This document shows, piece by piece, positions 44,052-52,453 of a DNA stretch of 64,000 nucleotides. This stretch comes from Nocardiopsis metallicus. GTDB taxonomy: Bacteria > Actinomycetota > Actinomycetes > Streptosporangiales > Streptosporangiaceae. The position numbers and the translations under genes were made by a program. The stretch lies in NCBI RefSeq assembly GCF_014201115.1, contig NZ_JACHDO010000001.1:1550001-1614000 (forward strand). The letters run 5' to 3'. Each line of letters opens with the position of its first letter. Within the stretch, counting starts at the first letter, position 1. The notes beneath the pieces are model-generated. The model worked only from the letters and a program-made list of their open reading frames with translations, was not told where the DNA came from and did no database searches.

Positions 44052-45325
44052 GGGGTCTCTTTCCAGGTCAGGTGGAGTGTGGTGTGGAAGTGGGTGGTGG
44101 TGGGGCGGGTGGTGAGGGTGCCGCCGATCAGGTGGGCGCGCTCTTGCATGCCCTGGATGCCGCGGCCGCCGGTGCGGCGGCGCCGGTGGGGTTTGGTGGT
44201 GCGGGGTGGGAGGGGGTTGGTGATGGTGAGGGTGAGTTGCCCGGGGGTGGTGTGCAGGGTGAGGGTGAGGGGTTGGTGGGGTGCGTGGCGTAGGGCGTTG
44301 GTGAGGGCTTCTTGGGCGATGCGGTAGGTCTCGCGTGAGAGCAGGGCGGGTACTCGGGTTGCGTCGCCGTGGATGTGGCAGGTCAGGTCGGTGCCGGTGT
44401 GTTGGGTGGCTTGGGTCAGGTGGGTGAGGTCGCCCAGGTCGGGTGGGGGTGCGGTGGGGGTGGGGGTGTCTTGGCGTAGGAGTCCCAGGGCGTGGTCGAG
44501 GTCGGCGGTGGCGGTGCGTGCGGTGTCGGCGATGTGGGTCAGGGCTTGGCGGGCGAAGTCGGGGTTGGTGTCGATCAGGCGGGCGGCGGTGGCGGCTTGG
44601 AGGGTGACCACGGACAGGGCGTGGCCCAGGGAGTCGTGGAGTTCGCGGGCCAGGCGGTTGCGTTCGGCCAGGCGGTGGGCGTGGGTGTGGGCGGCGGCCA
44701 GGCGGTCGGTGGGGGTGGGGCCGAGGAGGTGGGGTGCTGCTTTGGTGAGTAGGTGGCCGGTCAGGGCGATGGTGTAGATCAGGGCGAGGACCCAGGTCAG
44801 GGCTAGGGGTGGGCCCCACAGGGGGTGGGTGAGGTGGCCGTAGCCGAAGAGGGTGAAGGGGCCTTGGGCGATGGGGTGGGGTTGGGGGGCCAGGGGTGCG
44901 ATGGCCAACAGGGCGGCTTCGGTGAGGGCGACCATGGTGGCCAGGCAGGCGGCCATGCCCAGGGTCAGGTGGAGGTGGAGCCAGACGGTGGTGCGCCATC
45001 GGCTGGTGGTGGGGGTGGGGTCCAGGGGGGTGAGGAGGGCGCGGGCCAGGTGGAGTTGGCCGGTGCGGGTGGCGGTGATCAGGGCGGTGGCGGTGATGAG
45101 GGTGGTGCCGATGAGCAGGGTCAGGGCCCAGAGGGTGGGGTCGGCGGTGGCTTGGGCTGCGGTGGTGGGGTTGGGGCTGGTGAGCAGGGTGCTCAGGACC
45201 AGGGCGGCCATGAGGTAGGGGATCAGGAGTGCGCCGCCGATGATCAGGTAGGCCCAGCGTTGGTAGGTGTGGGCGCTGACCAGGGGGTGGAGTGTTCTGG
45301 TCAGGGGGGTGGTGAGGTGGCGCAT
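44048..45325 (-). CDS. NarL-type sensor histidine kinase (HisKA_3)
   Basis: Membrane histidine kinase, 425 aa. Four or five N-terminal helices and a further pair near residue 175-195 form the sensor. The dimerisation block with the phospho-acceptor His is RLARELHDSLGHALSVVTLQ; the N box is IAQEALTNALRHAP and the G box is GRGIQGMQERAHLIGGTL. No large outer domain, so it may sense membrane state. Overlaps its response regulator gene by four bases. The sense strand is strongly rich in Thr/His/Pro codons, as in the neighbouring urt genes. Confidence 0.9.
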   Translation of the reverse strand: MRHLTTPLTRTLHPLVSAHTYQRWAYLIIGGALLIPYLMAALVLSTLLTSPNPTTAAQATADPTLWALTLLIGTTLITATALITATRTGQLHLARALLTPLDPTPTTSRWRTTVWLHLHLTLGMAACLATMVALTEAALLAIAPLAPQPHPIAQGPFTLFGYGHLTHPLWGPPLALTWVLALIYTIALTGHLLTKAAPHLLGPTPTDRLAAAHTHAHRLAERNRLARELHDSLGHALSVVTLQAATAARLIDTNPDFARQALTHIADTARTATADLDHALGLLRQDTPTPTAPPPDLGDLTHLTQATQHTGTDLTCHIHGDATRVPALLSRETYRIAQEALTNALRHAPHQPLTLTLHTTPGQLTLTITNPLPPRTTKPHRRRRTGGRGIQGMQERAHLIGGTLTTRPTTTHFHTTLHLTWKETP

Positions 45326-45515
45326 GGGTGGATCGTGGCACGGGCGGGTGGGTGTGCGCCTCCCCCTGGGGTGGGAGGGCGTGGCGGCGGATGGGTTTGG
45401 TCACCTTGGGGATGGGGTGGGGGTGGTGTGGTGTTGCACCAGGCGCGACACACACTTGGGGTTTTCATGGTGTTTTCTGCCCCCGGGTGTGGTGGATGAC
45501 CTAGCTCACATTCGT

Positions 45516-45562
45516 AGGTTCATGGGCTTTTTGCTGGGGCCAGTGAAAAATGTGATGAACCT
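45516..45562. repeat. Inverted repeat upstream of the amino-acid permease
   Basis: AGGTTCAT (45516-45523) and ATGAACCT (45555-45562), perfect 8-bp arms with a 31-bp spacer, ending 8 bp before the permease start. Could be an operator or form a leader stem that hides the start. Confidence 0.35.
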
Positions 45563-45570
45563 TTCGTCCT

Positions 45571-47133
45571 ATGGTGGGGCCCGTGACACGCAGTGAAACG
45601 TCGTCCGAAGAGACGACCCCAACAGAAAACGGGTCGGGGCTGGCACACTCGCTACGCCGCCGACACATGGCACTGATCGCGATCGGCGGATCGGTGGGCG
45701 CCGGGCTGTTCATCGGCTCAGGCGCGGTGATCCAGACCGCGGGACCCGCGGCGGTTCTCTCCTACGCGTTGGCTGGAGCCCTGGTCTTCTTGACACTGCG
45801 GGCTCTGGGCGAGATGGTCGTGTCGGTTCCGGCCGGAGGCTCCTTCTCCGACTACGCCCGCCTGGCGTTCGGGCCCCGGGCCGGGTTCACCATCGGCTGG
45901 GTCTACTGGTGGATGTACGCGGTCCTGGTGGCCGCGGAGTCGGTGGCCGGAGCCGCCATCCTGAGCCAGTGGGTGGATGTGCCCGGCTGGGCCCTGGCAT
46001 TGACCGTGCTCTTGACCATGACCGTGGCCAACCTGATCTCGGTCAAGGTCTTCGCTGAGACCGAATCCCTGTTCTCCCTGGTCAAGGTCGCCACCATCGT
46101 GGCCTTCCTGCTGGTGGGCGGCCTGTACGCCTTCGGCCTGTGGGCCGGTTCCGATGGCTCCACGGTCACCAACCTGTGGGAGCTGGGCGGGTTCGCCCCC
46201 AACGGATGGATCGCGGTCCTGGGCGCCACCGTGGTCGTCCTGTTCGCCTTCGGCGGCGTGGAGATCATCACCATCGCCGCCGGTGAGAGCGCTGAACCCG
46301 AGCGCGGGGTGGCCTCGGCCATCACCAACGTCCTGTGGCGCATCGGCCTGTTCTACGTCGCCTCCATCCTGGTCGTGGTCATGGTCGTGCCGTGGAACTC
46401 CACCGAGCTCAACCGCAGCCCCTTCGTGGTGGTCATGGAGACCGTGGGTATCCCCGGTGCCGCACTGATCATGGAGATCGTGGTCCTGATCGCGGTGCTG
46501 AGCGTGCTCAACGCCGCCATGTACACCTCCTCGCGGATGCTGTTCATGCTCACCCGCCAGGGCGACGCCCCGCGCGTGCTCAAGGGCACCAACCGGCGCG
46601 GGGTGCCGGTGCGCGCCATCTTGCTGGGCACCGTGGTCGGCTACGCCGCGGTGGTCGCCGACTACCTCTTCCCCGGCCAGGTCTTCCCGTTCCTGGTCGC
46701 CTCCATCGGCGCGATCCTGCTGGTGTTGTTCTTGACCATCTGCGCCTCGCAGCTGGTGGTGGGCTCCCGGGTGCGCCGCAACGCCCCCGAGCGGATCACC
46801 CTGCGCATGTGGGGCTTCCCCTACCTGACCTGGGCCACTCTGCTGGGGCTGGCGGCGATCTTCCTGGCCATGGCCACCCTGCCCGAACACCGCCAGGCCC
46901 TGTGGGCGACCATCGCCTCCATCGTGATCGCGGTGCTGGCCTACGAGGCACGCCGCCTGTTCGGATCCACCAGGCCCAGCCGCCACGTGCTGGGTGTGGA
47001 GGGTCGGGCCACCCCCGAGGAACTGGACCGCATCGCCGGAACCGGGGCCGCAGCCGTGGCGGCCCCGGCCGCCGACGGTGGCCACAGCGGCGGCCCGGAC
47101 GGTGAGGGGGCCGGGCACTCCCCCGACCGCTAG
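45571..47133 (+). CDS. APC-family amino-acid permease
   Basis: Amino-acid transporter of the AAT/GABA permease type, 520 aa, with twelve helices. Signatures: HMALIAIGGSVGAGLFIGSG at helix 1, ALGEMVVSVPAGGSFSDYA at helix 3, FAFGGVEIITIAAGESAEP at helix 6 and MYTSSRMLFMLTRQGDAP at helix 8. The C-terminal 45 residues are a hydrophilic Gly/Ala/Pro tail. No ribosome-binding site is obvious for the ATG at 45571 and GTG 45583 is an alternative start. Substrate within the amino acids is not assignable. Confidence 0.92.
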   Translation: MVGPVTRSETSSEETTPTENGSGLAHSLRRRHMALIAIGGSVGAGLFIGSGAVIQTAGPAAVLSYALAGALVFLTLRALGEMVVSVPAGGSFSDYARLAFGPRAGFTIGWVYWWMYAVLVAAESVAGAAILSQWVDVPGWALALTVLLTMTVANLISVKVFAETESLFSLVKVATIVAFLLVGGLYAFGLWAGSDGSTVTNLWELGGFAPNGWIAVLGATVVVLFAFGGVEIITIAAGESAEPERGVASAITNVLWRIGLFYVASILVVVMVVPWNSTELNRSPFVVVMETVGIPGAALIMEIVVLIAVLSVLNAAMYTSSRMLFMLTRQGDAPRVLKGTNRRGVPVRAILLGTVVGYAAVVADYLFPGQVFPFLVASIGAILLVLFLTICASQLVVGSRVRRNAPERITLRMWGFPYLTWATLLGLAAIFLAMATLPEHRQALWATIASIVIAVLAYEARRLFGSTRPSRHVLGVEGRATPEELDRIAGTGAAAVAAPAADGGHSGGPDGEGAGHSPDR

Positions 47134-47244
47134 GGCAACACCCCCCGGCCCCACCCACCGGGGCCGCTCCCCCACCAGGGGCTCCCACAACCAAGGGCTC
47201 CCACAGCCAGGGGAGGAAACACCTCCCAGAGCCCTGACGGACAC

Positions 47245-47281
47245 CCGTGGCGCCGTCCCCCACCCGGGGGCGGCGCCACGG
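47245..47281. terminator. Bidirectional terminator between permease and ankyrin genes
   Basis: 11-bp perfect stem CCGTGGCGCCG / CGGCGCCACGG continued inside by CCCCC / GGGGG. No T-run, but very stable and placed between convergent genes. Confidence 0.75.
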
Positions 47282-47308
47282 TGCGTTCAACGCGAGTCCG
47301 GTGACCTT

Positions 47309-47746
47309 TCAGGCGCCCGGTTCAGGGTCGCGGTGCGCGCGCCTGGCGGGCACGTCGTTGCCGAACAGCTCCAACAGCTCCCGCTGGCCGAACATGCGGG
47401 CGCTCTCGCGCGCCGAGGGGGTGCCTGTGTCGGGGTCGGCGCCTGCTCGCACCAGGGCCCGCACGATCTCGTCCTCGCCCTTGAAGACCGCCCCGGCCAG
47501 GGGTGACTGGCCGCGGTCGTTGAGCCGGTCGGGGTCGGCGCCGTGCTCCAGCAACAGTTCCACCACGGGCAGGTGGCCGTGGTAGGCGGCCAGCATCAGC
47601 AGGGTGTCGCCGTGGTCGTTGGCCAGGTTGGCGGGCAGCCCTGCCTGGAGATAGGGGGCCAGTTTCGGGGCGTGGCCTGCGCGGGCGTGGCCGAACAGGC
47701 GGGTGGCGAGTTCGATGACCTCGGGGTCGTGTTCTGGTTGGCTCAC
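47309..47746 (-). CDS. Ankyrin-repeat protein
   Basis: 145 aa from a GTG at 47746. Two to three ankyrin repeats are clear: NDHGDTLLMLAAYHGHLPVV, then LLEHGADPDRLNDRGQSPLA and VRALVRAGADPDTGTPSA. The N-terminus is a short helix (PEVIELATRLFGHARAG). Probably a cytosolic protein-protein interaction module; small ankyrin proteins of this kind are common in actinobacteria and are of unknown function. The upstream frame to 47944 has no homology. Confidence 0.85.
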   Translation of the reverse strand: MSQPEHDPEVIELATRLFGHARAGHAPKLAPYLQAGLPANLANDHGDTLLMLAAYHGHLPVVELLLEHGADPDRLNDRGQSPLAGAVFKGEDEIVRALVRAGADPDTGTPSARESARMFGQRELLELFGNDVPARRAHRDPEPGA

Positions 47747-47898
47747 GCTGGGCAGCCTAGTGCGGTTCCGGGGGTTTGCCAGGCGGGTGGTGCGGGCGTG
47801 CCGCACACTGGTGTCCGAGATGGCCGATGTGGGGCTCATAGTGCTGATCTTGGTTTTTGTCGCTAAGGTTCTGCGCAACCCCTGAGAGGAGCACCCCC

Positions 47899-48441
47899 GT
47901 GCGACATGTTGTCGGCTTCCTGTCGGGCCTGATCCTGGGTCCAATGCTGCTACTGGTGACCGGCTGGGCGTTCGCTCACCTGCGGGGCCTGCACGCGGCT
48001 GGTACGAGTGTGCTGCAGGGCAGCGGCCCGGTGGCGCTGGCCGGCCTGGTGGGCCTGGGCCTGTTGGTGGCCCTGGTCACGGTTCCGCCGCGGATGACCC
48101 CGATGCTGCCCTTCGCCGCCGCGCTGGTTCTGGGCGGGGCGAGTGGGACCGCTCTGGTTCGTATGCACCTGTTGGAGCGGTTGCCGGTCCTGCCCGGGAC
48201 GGAGGGCGCCCTGACGCTGTTGCCCCTGGGTGTGTTCGTGCCCCTGACGCTGGTGCTGTTGGCCCCCTTGTTCGTGGGCACCCGCTGGGTCCGTGAGGAG
48301 GAGGGCCCTACGGATGAGGACTACTTCGACGGCCTCTACGACGAGGACGATGAGGGCGGGGCCCGTCCCCGCAGCTCCACCCGGGCCGAGCCGGTCCCGG
48401 CCCACCACGAGCCGCGTCACCGGCTGGAGGATGACCACTGA
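47899..48441 (+). CDS. Uncharacterised membrane protein with acidic C-terminus
   Basis: 180 aa from a GTG at 47899, with GAGAGGAG 6-7 bp ahead. Four hydrophobic segments (FLSGLILGPMLLLVTGW; VALAGLVGLGLLVALV; LPFAAALVLGGASGTALV; LLPLGVFVPLTLVLLAPL) are followed by an acidic, Arg/His-rich tail (EEGPTDEDYFDGLYDEDDEG). No family recognised. Divergent from the ankyrin gene. Confidence 0.75.
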   Translation: MRHVVGFLSGLILGPMLLLVTGWAFAHLRGLHAAGTSVLQGSGPVALAGLVGLGLLVALVTVPPRMTPMLPFAAALVLGGASGTALVRMHLLERLPVLPGTEGALTLLPLGVFVPLTLVLLAPLFVGTRWVREEEGPTDEDYFDGLYDEDDEGGARPRSSTRAEPVPAHHEPRHRLEDDH

Positions 48442-48446
48442 TCCCG

Positions 48447-49155
48447 CCTCACAGGCGAGGGGCCCGGGGGTGAACTGCGGTGCTGCGGTGGGGCGCTCCA
48501 CCTTCTTGACCCGCTTCGCTGCGACGGTGGTGGGCGGCTGTCGGGAAACGGGACAGGTGCGATCCGGGGTGGCCAACGGGCCCCCAAAGGGGCCCAACGG
48601 TAACTACCAACGGCAACGGTAACTGCCCCGGACTTCGGCCGGTGCCCTCCCCAGCCCGGTGCCCAGCGGCTGGCCGTGTCGCGGCCGCTCACTACCCCGG
48701 ACGGGAAAGCGGCAGCGACGGCAGCGGGCTCCTCACCTGCGCGGGGACCGGGTCGCGTGTCGCGGCCGGTCACGCGTGCCATCGGACCAGCCGGTGGCGA
48801 GGGTGGAGTTCAGCGCTGGGGCCCTGGCCCCGGGCCAGCCGGGGTGTCCGTCACCCACACCTGGGGGTGTCCGCTGCTTCCAAACCCCCCCTCACCCCCG
48901 GTGATCTTGCTACCAGGGGCAAGTTCGGCACCGAACTTGCCCCTGGTAGCAAGATCATCTTCGAAAAGAGGGCCGAAACCGGGCCCAGGGGCCCGGCCGG
49001 GCCGCTGGTGGTGTTCGCCAGCACGCATGACCGGCCGCGACACCCGCCCCGATCCCCGCGGGCCTGGGGAGACCGGGACCGTCACTTCTCCGGGCCCCAA
49101 CGCCGCGGATCCGCCACAGCACCGTGAACTGCTCCCGGGCCCCTCACCTGTGAGG
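48447..49155. repeat. 709-bp nested inverted-repeat element between convergent genes
   Basis: Outer inverted repeats CCTCACAGGCGAGGGGCCCG (from 48447) and its near-complement ending at 49155 agree at 21 of 22 positions; similarity continues for about 45 bp on each side. Inside are a second inverted pair (GTGTCGCGGCCGGTCA near 48761 and its complement near 49023-49043) and a perfect palindrome of 26-27-bp arms around CA at 48902-48957. A smaller hairpin GGGCCCC-CAAA-GGGGCCC lies near 48577. No transposase or domain is encoded. It fills the gap exactly, starting 5 bp after one stop codon and ending 24 bp from the other. Confidence 0.6.
48902..48957. repeat. Perfect 56-bp palindrome (27-bp arms)
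   Basis: The left arm starts TGATCTTGCTACCAGGGGCA at 48902 and the right arm, from 48931 to 48957, is its exact complement, with only CA between them. It would form a long hairpin or cruciform. It lies near the centre of the nested element. Confidence 0.85.
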
Positions 49156-49178
49156 TGCGGGTGCCCGTGGTGCTGGGC

Positions 49179-50909
49179 TCAGCGCCAGGTGGGGCCCCAG
49201 GCCGAGCTCTGGGAGACCCCGCGCGGCATCCGCGGCAGCCCGGTGGAGGTCGTGTTCGGGTTGGCGGCGGGCGGGGCCTGAGCGCCGGTGTCCTCGGGGT
49301 CGGGGCCTTCGGGCCCTTCGGGTTCCTCGGCCTCTGCGGTGTCAGGGTCCGGTTCGGTATCGGCCACCACGGGGATCTGGGCGGTCAGTCCGTCGCCTGG
49401 CTGCCCACCGGTCTCGTGAGCGGCTTCGAAGGGGTTCTGGGGGCGGGCGCGGTCCTCGAACGTGAACTCGGGGCCGGTGGTGACCGGGGCAGGCGCCGCG
49501 ATGTCGGGCTCGGGCTCGGGCTGGGGTGGGGCGTCCCCGGCCCCTTCGGGCGCGGGGGTCTGCTCGGCCGCGGGCGGCTCGACAAGGGGTTGTGGAGTCT
49601 GGAGCGGTGCCTGGTCCTCAGCGTGCTCGGCGCTGGCCTGGGCGGAACCCGCCGTGGCGGAGCTGACCGCATCAGGGTTGAGGGCCTCGGGTGTCGCCGG
49701 TGCCGGGCCTGCCGCCTCGCTCGCGCTCTGGGGGTCCTGCGCGGCCTGGGCCTTGGCCTCGGGTAGGAAGCCGCGCACGCGCTGGGCGTCGGGGGCCGGT
49801 CCGGGGGGCTGGAGCACCACCGGTTCGGGCAGGGGCGTGTGGTCCTCGGGGTCGGGGATGGCGGGCTCGGCCGGGGCCACCCGCTTCCACCACAGCTCGG
49901 CTTCCTCGCGGCTGAGTTCGGATTCCACTTCCAGCCAGCCGCGCACGTGCATGTGGCGTCGGCCAGCGGTCCAGGAGCGGGGGTAGGGCTGTTCGTCCAG
50001 GACCAGGACGTGTTCGCCGTCGACGGTGGGGATCTCGGCGGGCACGCCCTCGTTCCACACCCAGGAGCCGTCGTGGGCGACCATGTTCCACCAGCCCCAC
50101 ACGGTTTGGGCGGTGGGGTCCACGGGGCCGTCGCGGAAGGAGGCGGTCCAGCGCGGGTCGGGTGCCTCGCCGCTCAGGCCCTGGCCGTTGGGGCCGATGA
50201 GGGCGTCGGCCAGCAGGGTGTGCAGCTGGAAGTTGTCGCCGATGCCGTCGAAGAGCACCCGGAAGGCGCGGCTGGAGGCGCGGTCCATGACCAGGGCCGA
50301 GGTGGCCTCGGCCATGCGTAGCAGGGCGCGGACCTCGTCGAACTCGGTGAGCAGGTCGCTGAGCTGGTTGGCGATGGCCACGAGTTCGGCGTGCAGGGAG
50401 GGGTCGCGGCGGATGTGGGCGCGCACGCTGGATTCGCTGAGCATGGTGCGGGCGGCCAGGCCGTGGCGGCGGATGGTCCACCAGCACATGGTGGCGGCTG
50501 GGGCGTCGGGGCCCAGGTCGGCGGCCACGCGCGCTTCGGCGTCGGCGGTGACGGCGTCGGGGTCGGGCGGGGTGCCGCCGCCGGTGCGTTCCCAGGCGCG
50601 GACGAAGACGATGGCGCCCTTGCCCATGGTGCGTAGGCGGTGCAGGGTCTCGATGCCGGCGGGGCCGGGGTCGGTGCCCATTTCGACTAGGGCGCCGGCG
50701 ACCACGGACAGGTCGGCGATGATGCCGGGGGCGGCGTGGTCTCCGGAGAGCAGGGGGGTGAGGGCCTCCAGGGCCAGTTCCCGTTCGGAGGCGGGGATCT
50801 GGGAGGCCAGGAGGTAGACCTTGTGGACGGCTGGTGGGAACTGTTGGGGGTCCGTGGCGACGGAGGCGTCGATCAGTTCTTGGAAAGCCGCGCGAAACTC
50901 GTCGACCAT
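49179..50909 (-). CDS. Uncharacterised protein with long acidic Pro/Ala-rich tail
   Basis: 576 aa from the ATG at 50909 (AAGGGGAC about 8 bp ahead; a GTG at 50966 is an alternative). The first 330 residues look folded, starting FRAAFQELIDASVATDPQQF with helical stretches and several Trp-rich segments (CWWTIRRHGLAARTM; WGWWNMVAHDGSWVWNEG; YPRSWTAGRRHMHVRGW). The last 215 residues are low-complexity Pro/Ala/Glu and probably disordered. No family recognised. It follows the second recombinase gene on the same strand with a 154-bp gap, and may be an accessory gene. Confidence 0.65.
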   Translation of the reverse strand: MVDEFRAAFQELIDASVATDPQQFPPAVHKVYLLASQIPASERELALEALTPLLSGDHAAPGIIADLSVVAGALVEMGTDPGPAGIETLHRLRTMGKGAIVFVRAWERTGGGTPPDPDAVTADAEARVAADLGPDAPAATMCWWTIRRHGLAARTMLSESSVRAHIRRDPSLHAELVAIANQLSDLLTEFDEVRALLRMAEATSALVMDRASSRAFRVLFDGIGDNFQLHTLLADALIGPNGQGLSGEAPDPRWTASFRDGPVDPTAQTVWGWWNMVAHDGSWVWNEGVPAEIPTVDGEHVLVLDEQPYPRSWTAGRRHMHVRGWLEVESELSREEAELWWKRVAPAEPAIPDPEDHTPLPEPVVLQPPGPAPDAQRVRGFLPEAKAQAAQDPQSASEAAGPAPATPEALNPDAVSSATAGSAQASAEHAEDQAPLQTPQPLVEPPAAEQTPAPEGAGDAPPQPEPEPDIAAPAPVTTGPEFTFEDRARPQNPFEAAHETGGQPGDGLTAQIPVVADTEPDPDTAEAEEPEGPEGPDPEDTGAQAPPAANPNTTSTGLPRMPRGVSQSSAWGPTWR

Positions 50910-51063
50910 GGGTCCGTCCCCTTTCTCACGCAACCAACCTAATGTCTCATCAGGGAAGGATCGCACTTTAACTGGCTGTATCAGGTGTTACTGGTGTGTT
51001 TGTTGGTGATTCGAGATGGGGCGGTTGCCGGTGAGTTGCCGGACCACCTCCCCTGGCGGGGGC

Positions 51064-52311
51064 TCACAGCCCCAGTCGGGTGACCGCGTTGTCCTCCAGG
51101 GGGTTGGCGGTGCGGATGTAGTCGTGGACGGTCTGGGCGTTGGTCCATCTGCCCTGGCGCATGATCTCGCGGTCGGTGGCCCCGCCCAGGGCGGCCTGGG
51201 TGGCGAAACCGGCGCGCAGCGAGTGCCCGCCGAAGTCCTTGGGGTCCAGCCCGGCCCGCTGTGCGTAGCGTTTGACCAGGTCCCCCACGGCCTTGGCGGA
51301 CATGGGGCGCTCGGCCAGGCGTCCGTGCCGGTCCACCCCCGGTAGCAGGGGGCGTCCGGTTCCATCTGACAGCTCCAGGCGCCCCAGGCTTTGGCAGGAG
51401 TGCGCGGGTGCGGCCTCGGGCGCGGGCAGGTTCTGCAACCACTCGCGCACCGCTCCCGCTCCCCCGTCGCGGTGCACCACCACCAGCTGCGACCAGTCGG
51501 CCAGGGCGCACACCGGGCAGGTGGCGCGGTGGCGGCCGCGTGGCAGGGCCACCCGGTGGTTGGCCCGCCCCTCCTGGTCGGTTTTGGTGGCCCACAGTGA
51601 GATCACCAGGGTAGGCGCTCCGGAGTCGGGGTCGATCCGCAGCTGAAGGTCGTCGAAGCTGAGCCCCGCCAGTTCCGAGCGGCGCAGCGCCCCGGCGAAC
51701 CCGGTCAGCAGCAGCAGGGCGTCGCGCCTGCGGGCCACTCCCCCGGGGTACCCCTCGGCCGGGCGCACCGCGAGCAGCGTCTCCAGTGTGCTGAGTACCA
51801 CAGGGGCCTTGCGGTGCGGGCGTGCCTTGCGGGTGCGCGCGATGCCGCGCAGGGTCATACGTACCACCTCGGCGCGGGTGGGCGAGTCCAGGCCGTGGGC
51901 GCCGTGGACCGCGGCGATCGCCGCCGCCCGGCGTTTGAGGGTGGCCGGGGACAGGGCCCAGCGGGCGCCGTCCTCGGTGCGCTGTTCGGCGCAGGCGGCC
52001 AGGTAGACGGCTACGTCCACCGCGTCGGCCGGCAGGGAGGTGCGCTCCTCGCTCAGGCACCAGGCGCTGAAGGAGGTCCAGTCGGCGCGGTAGGCGCGCA
52101 GGGTCGCCGGTGACTGGGCGTTGGTCAAGAATCGGCCCAGGGTCTGGGCCTGCTCGGTGTCGAAGCGTTCGCGGACCCTGGCCAGGGCGCGGGTGTCCAC
52201 GAGCACGCTGTGATCCAGGTGCTCCAGGCGGGCGCGTACGGGTGCGGGCAGGGCGAGCTGGGCCCGGGGCGCTGCGGGGTCGTCGGGGTCGGTGGTGTCC
52301 ACGGGTTCCAT
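51064..52311 (-). CDS. Tyrosine recombinase/integrase
   Basis: 415-aa site-specific recombinase. An N-terminal core-binding domain (SPATLRAYRADWTSFSAWCL) precedes the catalytic part: Arg in GALRRSELAGL, Lys in TKTDQEG, His-x2-Arg in GGHSLRAGFATQ and Tyr in VHDYIR. The second catalytic His is replaced by Trp in RQGRWTNAQT, as in several integrase subgroups. A Cys pair (CPVC) lies in the middle. There is no excisionase or att site nearby. It may be a relic or an active recombinase of an unidentified element. Confidence 0.85.
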   Translation of the reverse strand: MEPVDTTDPDDPAAPRAQLALPAPVRARLEHLDHSVLVDTRALARVRERFDTEQAQTLGRFLTNAQSPATLRAYRADWTSFSAWCLSEERTSLPADAVDVAVYLAACAEQRTEDGARWALSPATLKRRAAAIAAVHGAHGLDSPTRAEVVRMTLRGIARTRKARPHRKAPVVLSTLETLLAVRPAEGYPGGVARRRDALLLLTGFAGALRRSELAGLSFDDLQLRIDPDSGAPTLVISLWATKTDQEGRANHRVALPRGRHRATCPVCALADWSQLVVVHRDGGAGAVREWLQNLPAPEAAPAHSCQSLGRLELSDGTGRPLLPGVDRHGRLAERPMSAKAVGDLVKRYAQRAGLDPKDFGGHSLRAGFATQAALGGATDREIMRQGRWTNAQTVHDYIRTANPLEDNAVTRLGL

Positions 52312-52453
52312 TGTGACCGGTGCCCGCGCCCGCGAGTGGCAGGCGGGGCGGGCGGGGCGTACTCGGGTGGGCTCTGGTGCGGCCCCGCAGGTGCTGTGCG
52401 GTACCGGTGTCCGGTGCGGGTTGCGTGCCGCGGCTGCGGTCGGAGCGGCCGGA

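Noticed and set aside
48642-49281. Overlapping plus-strand frames of 160-200 codons
   Set aside because: They run through the nested inverted-repeat element and read the palindrome; repeat structure explains them.
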